From positions 310,001 through 374,000 of the forward strand of contig NZ_MDJD01000034.1 of NCBI RefSeq assembly GCF_001747085.1: DNA of 64,000 nt, read 5' to 3'. Positions 57,163-64,000 of the stretch are shown in pieces. The notes beneath the pieces were generated by a model, which worked only from the letters and a program-made list of their open reading frames with translations, was not told where the DNA came from and searched no databases. The DNA comes from Flavivirga aquatica. GTDB taxonomy: Bacteria > Bacteroidota > Bacteroidia > Flavobacteriales > Flavobacteriaceae. A program made the translations under genes and the position numbers. The number at the start of each line of letters is the position of its first letter. Positions within the stretch are counted from its first letter, which is position 1.

Positions 57163-57210
57163 AAAAATGAATAAAAAAGCCAGAAATCGCTGGCTTTTTT
57201 ATTCATTTTT
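57163..57210. terminator. Perfect 21-base hairpin, bidirectional terminator
   Basis: Arms 57163-57183 and 57190-57210 are perfectly complementary around the loop AAATCG; the core is AGCCAG / CTGGCT with long A and T runs. On the minus strand it ends the PL14-like transcript. A second, imperfect hairpin (57263-57291, one mismatch, loop CGAAAA) lies just downstream of that gene. Confidence 0.85.
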
Positions 57211-57319
57211 AACCAGGAGAATTTCTCGAGGTTCTTCTGCGGTTTTCATTTGGTTTTTTGGTAAACCCCTACACGAAAAGTGTAAGGGTTTTAAATTAAG
57301 GGTAACTAATTATAAATTT

Positions 57320-59203
57320 TTATTTAATGATTTTCATCATTTTAATTTGCCCTTCAATATTAGTTAAGTTTAGAAAATAAATACCTTTACTCAAATGATT
57401 AAGAGATTCTATCTTTAATTGATTAGTGTTTTTAGATAGTTTCTTAGAGTAAACTATTTGACCATGTATATTCATGATGTTAACTTTTTGTACGCTTCCT
57501 TTGTTAAAACGGATGTTAAGTTCATCATTAAAAGGAGTTGGATAAATAGAAGCATCAAGGTTCTTTATTTCAGCTTTTGTATTTAGTACTTTGGAGCTTG
57601 TTCCTGATGATTCGTAAGTAATCTCTAGTTGAGGAGCAGTAGTAGTACCTTCTTTAGAGGAAAAGGCAACATCATTACCGTCAATTTGAGTTATAATTAA
57701 ACTCAATTTTCCTCCTGTAGTTAATGCATTGGCATCTAAAGTCCAGGTATATGTAGTTCCTACAGAATAGGTAGAATTTTTAGTTGCTAGTGTAGACGTT
57801 GAACTTGGCTTGTTACTAGATGATAAATTACTCTCAGTCCAGCTGTTACTGTTACCTAAGGCTATGTTTATTGTACCATTTCCTTTATCCCCGTTACATT
57901 TTAACTTCAATTTTGCACTAGTAATAGTACCTGAGATACCACTCAAATCATATTGTAAGTATCCAACTCGTTTACCAGCCTCTACTCTTATTAATGCATT
58001 ATCGTTTCTTGATGTTCCTTGTAGATAGGCATCATGGATCGGTGAAAATGTTGTTGTAGCTGTTGTACCGCTACCACCTCCAGCTGTTACTGTTATCACA
58101 CTTGTAGCTGTCTTATTACCATCATTAGTCTTCACAGTAATTGTTGCTATTCCTGCTGACACAGCTTTAACCAGTCCATTGTTGCTTACTGTAGCAACAG
58201 AAGTATTGCTTGAACTCCAAGTTACCGATTTGTTTGTAGCATTGCTAGGTGAAATAGTCTTGTTTAGTTTTTTTGTACCATTTACTGCTATTGAAGCTGA
58301 AGTTGAATTAACAGAAATTCCCGTAACAGAGATGTCATTGGTACCGTTTAAATACAATTTAAAATCATCAATTCTTACATGACCAGTCTCGCGAATTGTG
58401 TTTGGCCCACCATTATAATAGTTGAACCAATAAGCATATATTTTTAGATCTTTAGTTCTTCTAAAATTGATATCTGTAAATTCATTAGCCAGTTTTCCAT
58501 TTACCCATACACGCAGTATACCATTGTTTTGACCAGGTGTATTTAATTTAATGTACTGCTTCACACTATACCATTGATTAAATTGCATATCTCCTTTATT
58601 ACCCCAGCTTAAACCAGATCCCCAGGTTTTTGTACTTGCATGGGGTTGAGATTTAGGGTTAGATACATCATATGGAAAGGGGTTACAACTTCTGTAGTTG
58701 GTGCTTCCTGGACAGTTAGATGCATCATAATTTGTATAAGTATGATATACGTACCATGAGTTTTTTGTGTAAGGTTGATTGTCACAATTTACACCACCTC
58801 TGGCAGACCATCCAGCCTTTCCATAACCTGGTTCGTTACCCCATCCAGCTTTATCATAAGTTCCTGAAAACCCTGGTCCTTTACCTCCGTATGTTTTCAT
58901 ATCTCCATCGTACATTACTCGATACTCTGCATAAAGTTCTTCTGGTTCATATCCTAAGTTTTCCATTAACATGTAACGCATAGATCCCCCATGGTGGCTA
59001 CCTTTATTGATAGTGATTTCTACACAACCGCTGCCGTCAGAGCTGCCTGTTGGTAAATATTTGAAATTACTAGGGTGAGATATGTCATAGTTCTTTTGCC
59101 AATTTGAGGCACTAAAATCATCTTCCCATAATACTTGACCATTTATACTTTCTGGTATAAGTGATATTAAAAAAATGCCTAATAATAATAGTTTGTTTTT
59201 CAT
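57320..59203 (-). CDS. Secreted PL14-like polysaccharide lyase with Big_2, CBM96-like and T9SS modules
   Basis: 627 residues. Signal peptide ends ESING/QVLW. Residues about 25-290 resemble polysaccharide lyase family 14: GGKGPGFSGTYDKAGWG, KAGWSARGG, YVYHTYTNYD, VKQYIKLNTPGQNNGILRVWVNGK and DINFRRTKDLKI match the family's order of motifs. PL14 members cleave alginate or glucuronan by beta-elimination. A bacterial Ig-like Big_2 domain (about 293-375) and a DNRLRE/CBM96-like module (about 385-535) follow, then a T9SS type A signal (VQKVNIMNIHGQIVY, LSKGIYFLNLTN). Modules point to secreted alginate-type activity. It has its own promoter and lies next to the HTCS and DUF2007 genes. Confidence 0.8.
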   Translation of the reverse strand: MKNKLLLLGIFLISLIPESINGQVLWEDDFSASNWQKNYDISHPSNFKYLPTGSSDGSGCVEITINKGSHHGGSMRYMLMENLGYEPEELYAEYRVMYDGDMKTYGGKGPGFSGTYDKAGWGNEPGYGKAGWSARGGVNCDNQPYTKNSWYVYHTYTNYDASNCPGSTNYRSCNPFPYDVSNPKSQPHASTKTWGSGLSWGNKGDMQFNQWYSVKQYIKLNTPGQNNGILRVWVNGKLANEFTDINFRRTKDLKIYAYWFNYYNGGPNTIRETGHVRIDDFKLYLNGTNDISVTGISVNSTSASIAVNGTKKLNKTISPSNATNKSVTWSSSNTSVATVSNNGLVKAVSAGIATITVKTNDGNKTATSVITVTAGGGSGTTATTTFSPIHDAYLQGTSRNDNALIRVEAGKRVGYLQYDLSGISGTITSAKLKLKCNGDKGNGTINIALGNSNSWTESNLSSSNKPSSTSTLATKNSTYSVGTTYTWTLDANALTTGGKLSLIITQIDGNDVAFSSKEGTTTAPQLEITYESSGTSSKVLNTKAEIKNLDASIYPTPFNDELNIRFNKGSVQKVNIMNIHGQIVYSKKLSKNTNQLKIESLNHLSKGIYFLNLTNIEGQIKMMKIIK

Positions 59204-59247
59204 GATAATTGTTTTGAGTTTATATGTTTAGTTATACGTAATAACTA

Positions 59248-59276
59248 CAAAAATAGATTATATTTCACTTACTAAA
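59248..59276 (-). promoter_or_regulatory. Predicted promoter of the PL14-like gene
   Basis: On the minus strand a perfect TATTTTTG box (59255-59248) and TTTA at 59276-59273, spacer 17. The leader would be about 40 bases. Confidence 0.4.
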
Positions 59277-59885
59277 GGGTAGTAATTATCTTATTTAAAG
59301 GGGTATATTATTTAAAACTAAACATTCCAAGGTGTTATTATCTGACTATTTTCTAATGTAGAAGAGACTATATAATAACATTAATTATTTGGTTTTGTTT
59401 ATTAATTCGTAGTATAAAAATTAATAATAGCTAAATTTCAGACGGGCTCAATATAAGGAGCTATTTTTAAGCTTCAATGTGTTATAATGTTTACTATTAT
59501 TGAATATATTTTTATAGCCATTTAGTTTATAAGTAAATTTTATATTAGTTATAGTTAAAGTTGTATAAGAAAATAAACTGATTTTTACTTTAGATTAAAA
59601 AGAAAAATAAGGTCTAGTTGAAACTATGGTTTTTATTTTGATGTAATTAGAAGAAAAGATGCATTTTGTTGAATAAACTTAAATAAAGAAGTGTAACTAA
59701 TCTATAAAATTATAGGTTAGTCATAAAAATCACGAAAAATAGAAGCCTCATTAGCTTTATTATCGATGAGATTTAGAAGAAAATAATACGTGTTATTATT
59801 AAAGAAATAGTTTGTTTATTATAGTCATTTTTAAATTATAAATGTATAACCATTAAGATGTAATTTATTAAATAGATATAAAGAG
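59277..59885. other. AT-rich intergenic region
   Basis: No gene is supported in about 600 bases. One inverted repeat (ACTAATCTATAA / TTATAGGTTAGT, 59696-59721, one mismatch, loop AA) may be a weak terminator or binding site. Nothing else stands out. Confidence 0.4.
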
Positions 59886-60737
59886 TTAAAATGTTCCGAT
59901 AACACCAATTTGGTTACCTGTAAAGCTTAGGTTCCAGCTTATACGTTTTTCTTTTTTATATTTATAGGCCTTGGTTTGGAACATAAATTTATCAATACCG
60001 TCAACTACAACAATGCTTAATACAGCTGCTAAACCAACATCTGTAGGCCAATGTGCTCCAGAAAAAAGTCTTGAAATTGGTGCTACAGATCCTAAAGCAT
60101 AAACCCCTATTTTTGACCAGATATTATTAAATTGTTTAGCAATAGCGTGAGCCATGGTTACAGATAATACTGTATGTCCAGAGGGAAATGAGTGAAAACC
60201 TGGCTCGTTAGACCAAAACCTGAATTCTGTACTTTTAAACCCATTACCAGGTCGAGCTCTACCAAAAGTTGTTTTACTTAAACTTTGTATTAAGCCAGTG
60301 GTAAATGAAGATGATATAATAAGAATACTAGTTTTTCTTATTTTTTCATTTTTAGTGAATAACCCAAACCCATACAATCCAGCATTGGCTATGAAATATA
60401 CTTGAGGACTTCCAAAGCGTGTTCCTGCTTCTTGAAAGACATTTGGAACATCTGGTTCTTGGCGTATAAAAAAGGCACTACCTTCATCGTCTATTGTAGA
60501 GAGAGCTAAGGCACCAACAAGAACAGTGCCTAAAGTCATGAAATCTTTCTTTTTCCAGTGTAAAGGTCTAGAGAAAGAATGACCAACATTTTTAATACCT
60601 TGTTTTAAATCATATAATGCTAAATTACCTATAGATGTAGAGTCTGATATTTTTTCAGACTCTACAAAATGTTGTGCATTTAATTTAGAAATATAAAAAA
60701 GTATGAAAATTGAAATTAAGAGTTTTTGCGATTTCAT
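59886..60737 (-). CDS. PAP2-family phosphatase (exported or membrane-bound)
   Basis: A 283-residue protein with an N-terminal signal (SKLNA/QHF) and the three PAP2 phosphatase motifs: KTTFGRARP (KxxxxxxRP) near residue 155, FPSGHT near 187, and SRLFSGAHWPTD (SRxxxxxHxxxD) near 230. Several hydrophobic helices surround them. PAP2 enzymes dephosphorylate lipid phosphates such as phosphatidic acid or undecaprenyl diphosphate; the actual substrate is unknown. The gene starts six bases after the stop of pheT on the same strand and is probably cotranscribed with it. Confidence 0.88.
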   Translation of the reverse strand: MKSQKLLISIFILFYISKLNAQHFVESEKISDSTSIGNLALYDLKQGIKNVGHSFSRPLHWKKKDFMTLGTVLVGALALSTIDDEGSAFFIRQEPDVPNVFQEAGTRFGSPQVYFIANAGLYGFGLFTKNEKIRKTSILIISSSFTTGLIQSLSKTTFGRARPGNGFKSTEFRFWSNEPGFHSFPSGHTVLSVTMAHAIAKQFNNIWSKIGVYALGSVAPISRLFSGAHWPTDVGLAAVLSIVVVDGIDKFMFQTKAYKYKKEKRISWNLSFTGNQIGVIGTF

Positions 60738-60742
60738 AAAAA

Positions 60743-63169
60743 TTATCTTAATTCTGCTCCAAGTTGTTTTTCAAAATTAACTTGAAGTTTTTTCATTATT
60801 TTGTCTATTTGCTTATCATTAAGTGTTTTGTTTTCGTCTTGTAACATAAAACTAACAGCATAACTTTTTTTACCTTTTGCTAAGTTTTTACCTTGATAAA
60901 CATCAAATAGATTTACACTTTTAAGTAATTTTTTTTCGCTTTGTTTTGCAATTTTATAAATAGACTCGAAAGTAACATTTTCATCTAATAATAGAGCAAA
61001 ATCACGACGTACTTCAGGGTATTTAGGTATGGCTTTAAATTTAATTTTATTATGTTTTACTAGATCTAAAATGGCATCCCAATTAAAGTCTGCAAATAAT
61101 ACTTCTTGATTAATATCAAAATGTTTTAGAATTGTTTTTTTTACTAAACCAAAATCTATAAGTTTTGTTTTTCCTAAGCTTAGAGTTAAACCTTCAGCAA
61201 ATAAATCGTTATTTACAGGAGTTTCATTAAATCTAGATATGCTCAATCGTTCTAGTATAGCAATTAAAATTCCTTTCATTAAAAAGAAATCACTCTTTTT
61301 GCTATTATCATGCCAATTCTCAGAGGATTGATTACCTGTTAAAAAAAGAGATAAGTGTTTAAATTCTTCTCTTTTATCATTATAGCCATGATAAGTTTTA
61401 CCAAATTCGAATAATTTTAAGTCTGAGCGTTTTCTATTAATATTAAAAGAAACAGCTTCTAATCCAGAAAATAATAATGATTGTCTTAATACGGACAAAT
61501 CACTACTTAAAGGATTAAGCATACTAATATTGTGTTCTTCTTTTAATTGTTCGCTTAAACCAACATAGTTAGCAGTTGTTAGCGAGTTTGAAAGTATTTC
61601 AAAAAAGCCTTGAGAAGCTAATTGGTTTCCAATAATATTTTGAATTTTATAGTCTTCAAAACGTGATGTTGTAGAAATAGAAGCATTTAATTTTTCTGTG
61701 GTCTTAATGTTATTATAACCATATACTCTTAAAATCTCTTCAATTATATCAGCTTCACGCTGTACGTCATTGCGATAAGCAGGTACAGTTAATCCTAAAC
61801 CAGTTTCTGTGACATTATTTACTTTTATGTCTAAAGAAGTTAAAATGCGCTTAATAACTTCTTTTGGTATTTCTTCACCTATTAGTTTTTTTGCATTGTC
61901 AAAACTTAGTCTAACTTCGAAATCTTTAATTTTGTTTGAGTATACATCTGTTATTTCACTAGTAATTTCACCACCAGCAATTTCTTGAATTAATAAAACT
62001 GCTCGTTTTAGTGCATATTCTGTGATGTTAGGATCTATACCACGTTCAAATCTAAATGATGCATCTGTATTTAAGCCATGGCGTTTGGCTGTTTTTCTAA
62101 TGCTTATAGGATTAAAATATGCGCTCTCTAGAAAAATACTTGTTGTACTTTCTGAAACTCCAGAATGCATTCCACCAAAAACTCCAGCAATACACATTGG
62201 TACTTCTTCATCGCATATCATTAAGTCATCTTCATGTAGTTCTCTTTCTATGCCATCTAAAGTCACAAATTTTGTTCCAGCAGCTAGGGTTTTAACTTCT
62301 ATTTTATTTCCTGAAATTTTAGCAGCATCAAATGCATGAAGAGGTTGTCCTAAATCATGTAATACATAATTAGTAGCGTCTACAATATTGTTTATTGGGG
62401 TTAAGCCAATAGCCTTTAAACGGTGTTGCAACCATGAAGGAGATTCTTTTACTTTTAACCCAGAAATTGTAACACCACAATAGCGAGGTGCTAAATCTTT
62501 ATTTTTTACATCGACATCAATCTTTAATGTACGATTATCTACATGAAAAGCACTTATAGAAGGTGTAATAAGCTCTAAATTAATATCTTTTTGTATTAAA
62601 CCAGCTTTTAAATCTCGAGCAGTACCTAAATGACTCATAGCATCGGCTCTGTTTGGTGTTAAACCTATTTCAAAAACTTGATCATTTTCAATATTAAAAA
62701 TATCAGAAGCTAGAGCACCAATTTCAATAGTATTATCTAAAACCATGATACCGTCGTGAGATTTACCCAAACCTAATTCATCTTCTGCACAAATCATTCC
62801 GTGGCTTTCCTCGCCACGAATTTTACCTTTTTTAATGGTCCATGCTTCACCTTCTTCAGTATATAAAGTTGTTCCAATAGTAGCTACAGGTACTTTTTGT
62901 CCAGCAGCAACATTTGGTGCACCACAAACAATTTGTATAGGATTGTCTAGACCAATATTAACTGTTGTTACTTTTAATTTATCTGCATTAGGGTGTTTTT
63001 CGCAGGTTAATACCTCTCCAACAACAACACCTTCTAATCCACCTTTTATGGATTGATATGGTTCAAGTCCTTCAACTTCAAGTCCTAAATCTGTAAGTAA
63101 TTCGCTAGTTTGTTCTGGTGTCCAATCTGTATTTAAAAACTGTTTTAACCAGTTATATGAAATCTTCAT
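60743..63169 (-). CDS. pheT: Phenylalanine--tRNA ligase beta subunit
   Basis: An 808-residue cytosolic enzyme subunit that forms the alpha2-beta2 synthetase attaching Phe to tRNA. Domain order is complete: an N-terminal tRNA-binding EMAP-like domain (about 38-150, VVVGEVLTCEKHPNADKLKV), B1/B3/B4 domains with the editing region (NADASFRFERGIDP near 355), B5, the catalytic-core-like domain and the C-terminal FDX-ACB anticodon-binding domain (KYPEVRRDFALLL to the end). The start ATG at 63169 fits the family (MKISYNWLKQFL). pheS is not in the window. A TAGGTTTG box lies 24 bases upstream. A PAP2 gene follows in the same direction. Confidence 0.97.
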   Translation of the reverse strand: MKISYNWLKQFLNTDWTPEQTSELLTDLGLEVEGLEPYQSIKGGLEGVVVGEVLTCEKHPNADKLKVTTVNIGLDNPIQIVCGAPNVAAGQKVPVATIGTTLYTEEGEAWTIKKGKIRGEESHGMICAEDELGLGKSHDGIMVLDNTIEIGALASDIFNIENDQVFEIGLTPNRADAMSHLGTARDLKAGLIQKDINLELITPSISAFHVDNRTLKIDVDVKNKDLAPRYCGVTISGLKVKESPSWLQHRLKAIGLTPINNIVDATNYVLHDLGQPLHAFDAAKISGNKIEVKTLAAGTKFVTLDGIERELHEDDLMICDEEVPMCIAGVFGGMHSGVSESTTSIFLESAYFNPISIRKTAKRHGLNTDASFRFERGIDPNITEYALKRAVLLIQEIAGGEITSEITDVYSNKIKDFEVRLSFDNAKKLIGEEIPKEVIKRILTSLDIKVNNVTETGLGLTVPAYRNDVQREADIIEEILRVYGYNNIKTTEKLNASISTTSRFEDYKIQNIIGNQLASQGFFEILSNSLTTANYVGLSEQLKEEHNISMLNPLSSDLSVLRQSLLFSGLEAVSFNINRKRSDLKLFEFGKTYHGYNDKREEFKHLSLFLTGNQSSENWHDNSKKSDFFLMKGILIAILERLSISRFNETPVNNDLFAEGLTLSLGKTKLIDFGLVKKTILKHFDINQEVLFADFNWDAILDLVKHNKIKFKAIPKYPEVRRDFALLLDENVTFESIYKIAKQSEKKLLKSVNLFDVYQGKNLAKGKKSYAVSFMLQDENKTLNDKQIDKIMKKLQVNFEKQLGAELR

Positions 63170-63192
63170 AAATCATTTGCTATTTAAGACTG

Positions 63193-63200
63193 CAAACCTA
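63193..63200 (-). promoter_or_regulatory. Predicted -7 box of pheT
   Basis: A perfect TAnnTTTG (TAGGTTTG on the minus strand) would place the start about 19 bases before the ATG. No good upstream box is seen, so support is weak. Confidence 0.3.
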
Positions 63201-63290
63201 CATATTTTTTTTCATTTTTCCTTTTAGAAGATTGAACTAAAGTAGGAGGTAAAGTGTTCTATTTTTAAGAATGAAATGTTAGGTAAATGA

Positions 63291-63698
63291 TTATTCTTTA
63301 ATTTTACGATATGGTAAAACTACAGATTTAGCAATATAATCGTGAATAGCTTTCTTTTTATCATTTCCATTTACAATAATAAGTGAAATCCAACCTAATA
63401 AAGATTTGGTTATAAATCTAGCTACAGCAAAAACTATGTTAATATTTTTTGTTTCATCATTTTCTTGCTTTACAACAATATCATTAAAAAAATGACCTAC
63501 GGTAGCACCGTATAAAGAAATAAGAATAGGTTCATAAAGAAGAAATAGAGCAAAAAATATAATTATTCTTATATAATCTGGAGTGTTTTCAATAAGATTA
63601 AAAATTTCGGATGCAGAATACATTAATATTATAAGTACAATTGTATCTATTACTAATGCTTTTATTCTAGTTGATATGGGAGCGTATTGATTTTCCAT
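63291..63698 (-). CDS. RDD-family membrane protein
   Basis: A 135-residue inner-membrane protein with the RDD layout: YAPISTRIKALVIDTIVLIILMY (R and D at the start of segment 1), a second segment IRIIIFFALFLLYEPILISL followed by GATVGHFFNDI, and a third region (ARFITKSLLGWISLIIV) near the end. The final part carries DKKKAIHDYIAKSVVL, typical of the family. RDD proteins are of unproven role; some are implicated in ion or osmotic exchange. It lies 11 bases after the truncated gene at the window end and may share its transcript, about 120 bases upstream of pheT. Confidence 0.85.
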   Translation of the reverse strand: MENQYAPISTRIKALVIDTIVLIILMYSASEIFNLIENTPDYIRIIIFFALFLLYEPILISLYGATVGHFFNDIVVKQENDETKNINIVFAVARFITKSLLGWISLIIVNGNDKKKAIHDYIAKSVVLPYRKIKE

Positions 63699-63708
63699 AA
63701 ATTATTTA

Positions 63709-64000
63709 CTATAATTCATTTATTAAAAGGTTGTAATCGTATTGTAAATCTTCATGTAAAGCATTAATAGTCTTTTTAACTAATATTAGCTGTCTATTGT
63801 ACATGTTTTGCAATTGTACGCTATTTTTAATGCTAGGAGTGAAATTTTTTAATTTACTACAGAAATAAATAAGTAATTCGACTTCTGTTTCTTTTTTTTG
63901 AGAATAACGAATATACTTTTTTATATTTCTCAATATTTTACGAGTACTTTTTCTAATGTAAAAATAACTATCTCTATTTACGAGTTCAAATTCCTCGTCT
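63709..64000 (-). CDS. Hypothetical protein, 5' end beyond the window
   Basis: The frame is open from the window edge (64000) to the stop at 63709, at least 96 residues (DEEFELVNRDSYFYIRKSTR, then ILRNIKKYIRYSQKK to LLINEL). The TTG at 63933 is inside the frame and is not needed as a start. The sequence is highly charged and helical, without a signal or membrane segment in the visible part, and I do not recognise the family. It ends 11 bases before the RDD gene, suggesting an operon. Confidence 0.55.
   Translation of the reverse strand, partial: DEEFELVNRDSYFYIRKSTRKILRNIKKYIRYSQKKETEVELLIYFCSKLKNFTPSIKNSVQLQNMYNRQLILVKKTINALHEDLQYDYNLLINEL

Noticed and set aside
57167-57367. A 66-codon frame with Trp-rich N-terminus downstream of the lyase gene.
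   Set aside because: It starts inside the perfect terminator hairpin and overlaps the 3' end of the lyase gene on the other strand; no family resemblance.

Overview
The window is chromosomal DNA from a marine-type member of the Flavobacteriaceae (Bacteroidota). It is strongly AT-rich and uses the Bacteroidota promoter pattern (TTG-like box, about 19 bases, TAnnTTTG). It carries type IX secretion (T9SS) sorting domains, PorP/SprF proteins, a giant SprB-like gliding adhesin, a hybrid two-component regulator and secreted polysaccharide-degrading enzymes. I cannot name the genus.

Layout. 1-1666: tRNA-modification GTPase mnmE. 1737-9100: a metal-homeostasis locus, with a Fur-family repressor divergent from a MerC-like membrane protein, then a small Cys-containing protein, an ABC ATPase, a TonB-dependent receptor and two DUF3526-type permeases; twin palindromes sit in the divergent promoter. 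9101-11438: mostly non-coding, with a gene remnant and one small exported protein. 11439-30932: a surface/gliding block, with a beta-helix-like exported protein, a T9SS type B protein, a PorP/SprF-SPOR protein split by a one-base insertion, a 4387-residue repetitive adhesin and its SprF-like partner. 30933-32370: a graveyard holding a decayed IS200/IS605 element and a decayed thioredoxin-family gene. 32371-40556: an M16 peptidase, then a thiol-redox operon (DsbD N-domain paralogue, DsbD, TlpA-like lipoprotein) and a class V aminotransferase. 40664-42843: a glutaminyl-peptide cyclotransferase lipoprotein, the SRP RNA and a short-chain dehydrogenase. 42958-47283: a second decay zone. It holds a disrupted TssD-like plus metzincin gene, its overlapping disrupted lipoprotein partner, and an IS200/IS605 relic into which an IS3-family element has jumped. 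47584-50829: a Cys-less thioredoxin-fold lipoprotein and an ABC-F ATPase. 50915-59203: GH16 enzyme, hybrid two-component regulator, DUF2007 protein and PL14-like lyase. 59886-64000: PAP2 phosphatase, pheT, an RDD protein and a partial gene.

How the genes fit together. The Fur-type locus looks like a metal-responsive envelope transport system. The gliding block exports and displays a giant adhesin through T9SS. The DsbD/TlpA genes feed reductant to the periplasm. The glutaminyl cyclase fits at least fourteen exported proteins here whose predicted mature N-terminus is Gln. The GH16/PL14 enzymes flanking the hybrid regulator look like a small algal-polysaccharide response unit without SusC/SusD genes. 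The most unusual content is the disrupted TssD-metzincin gene with its lipoprotein partner, the metal locus with its His-rich permease loop, and the recently homogenised repeats in the giant adhesin.
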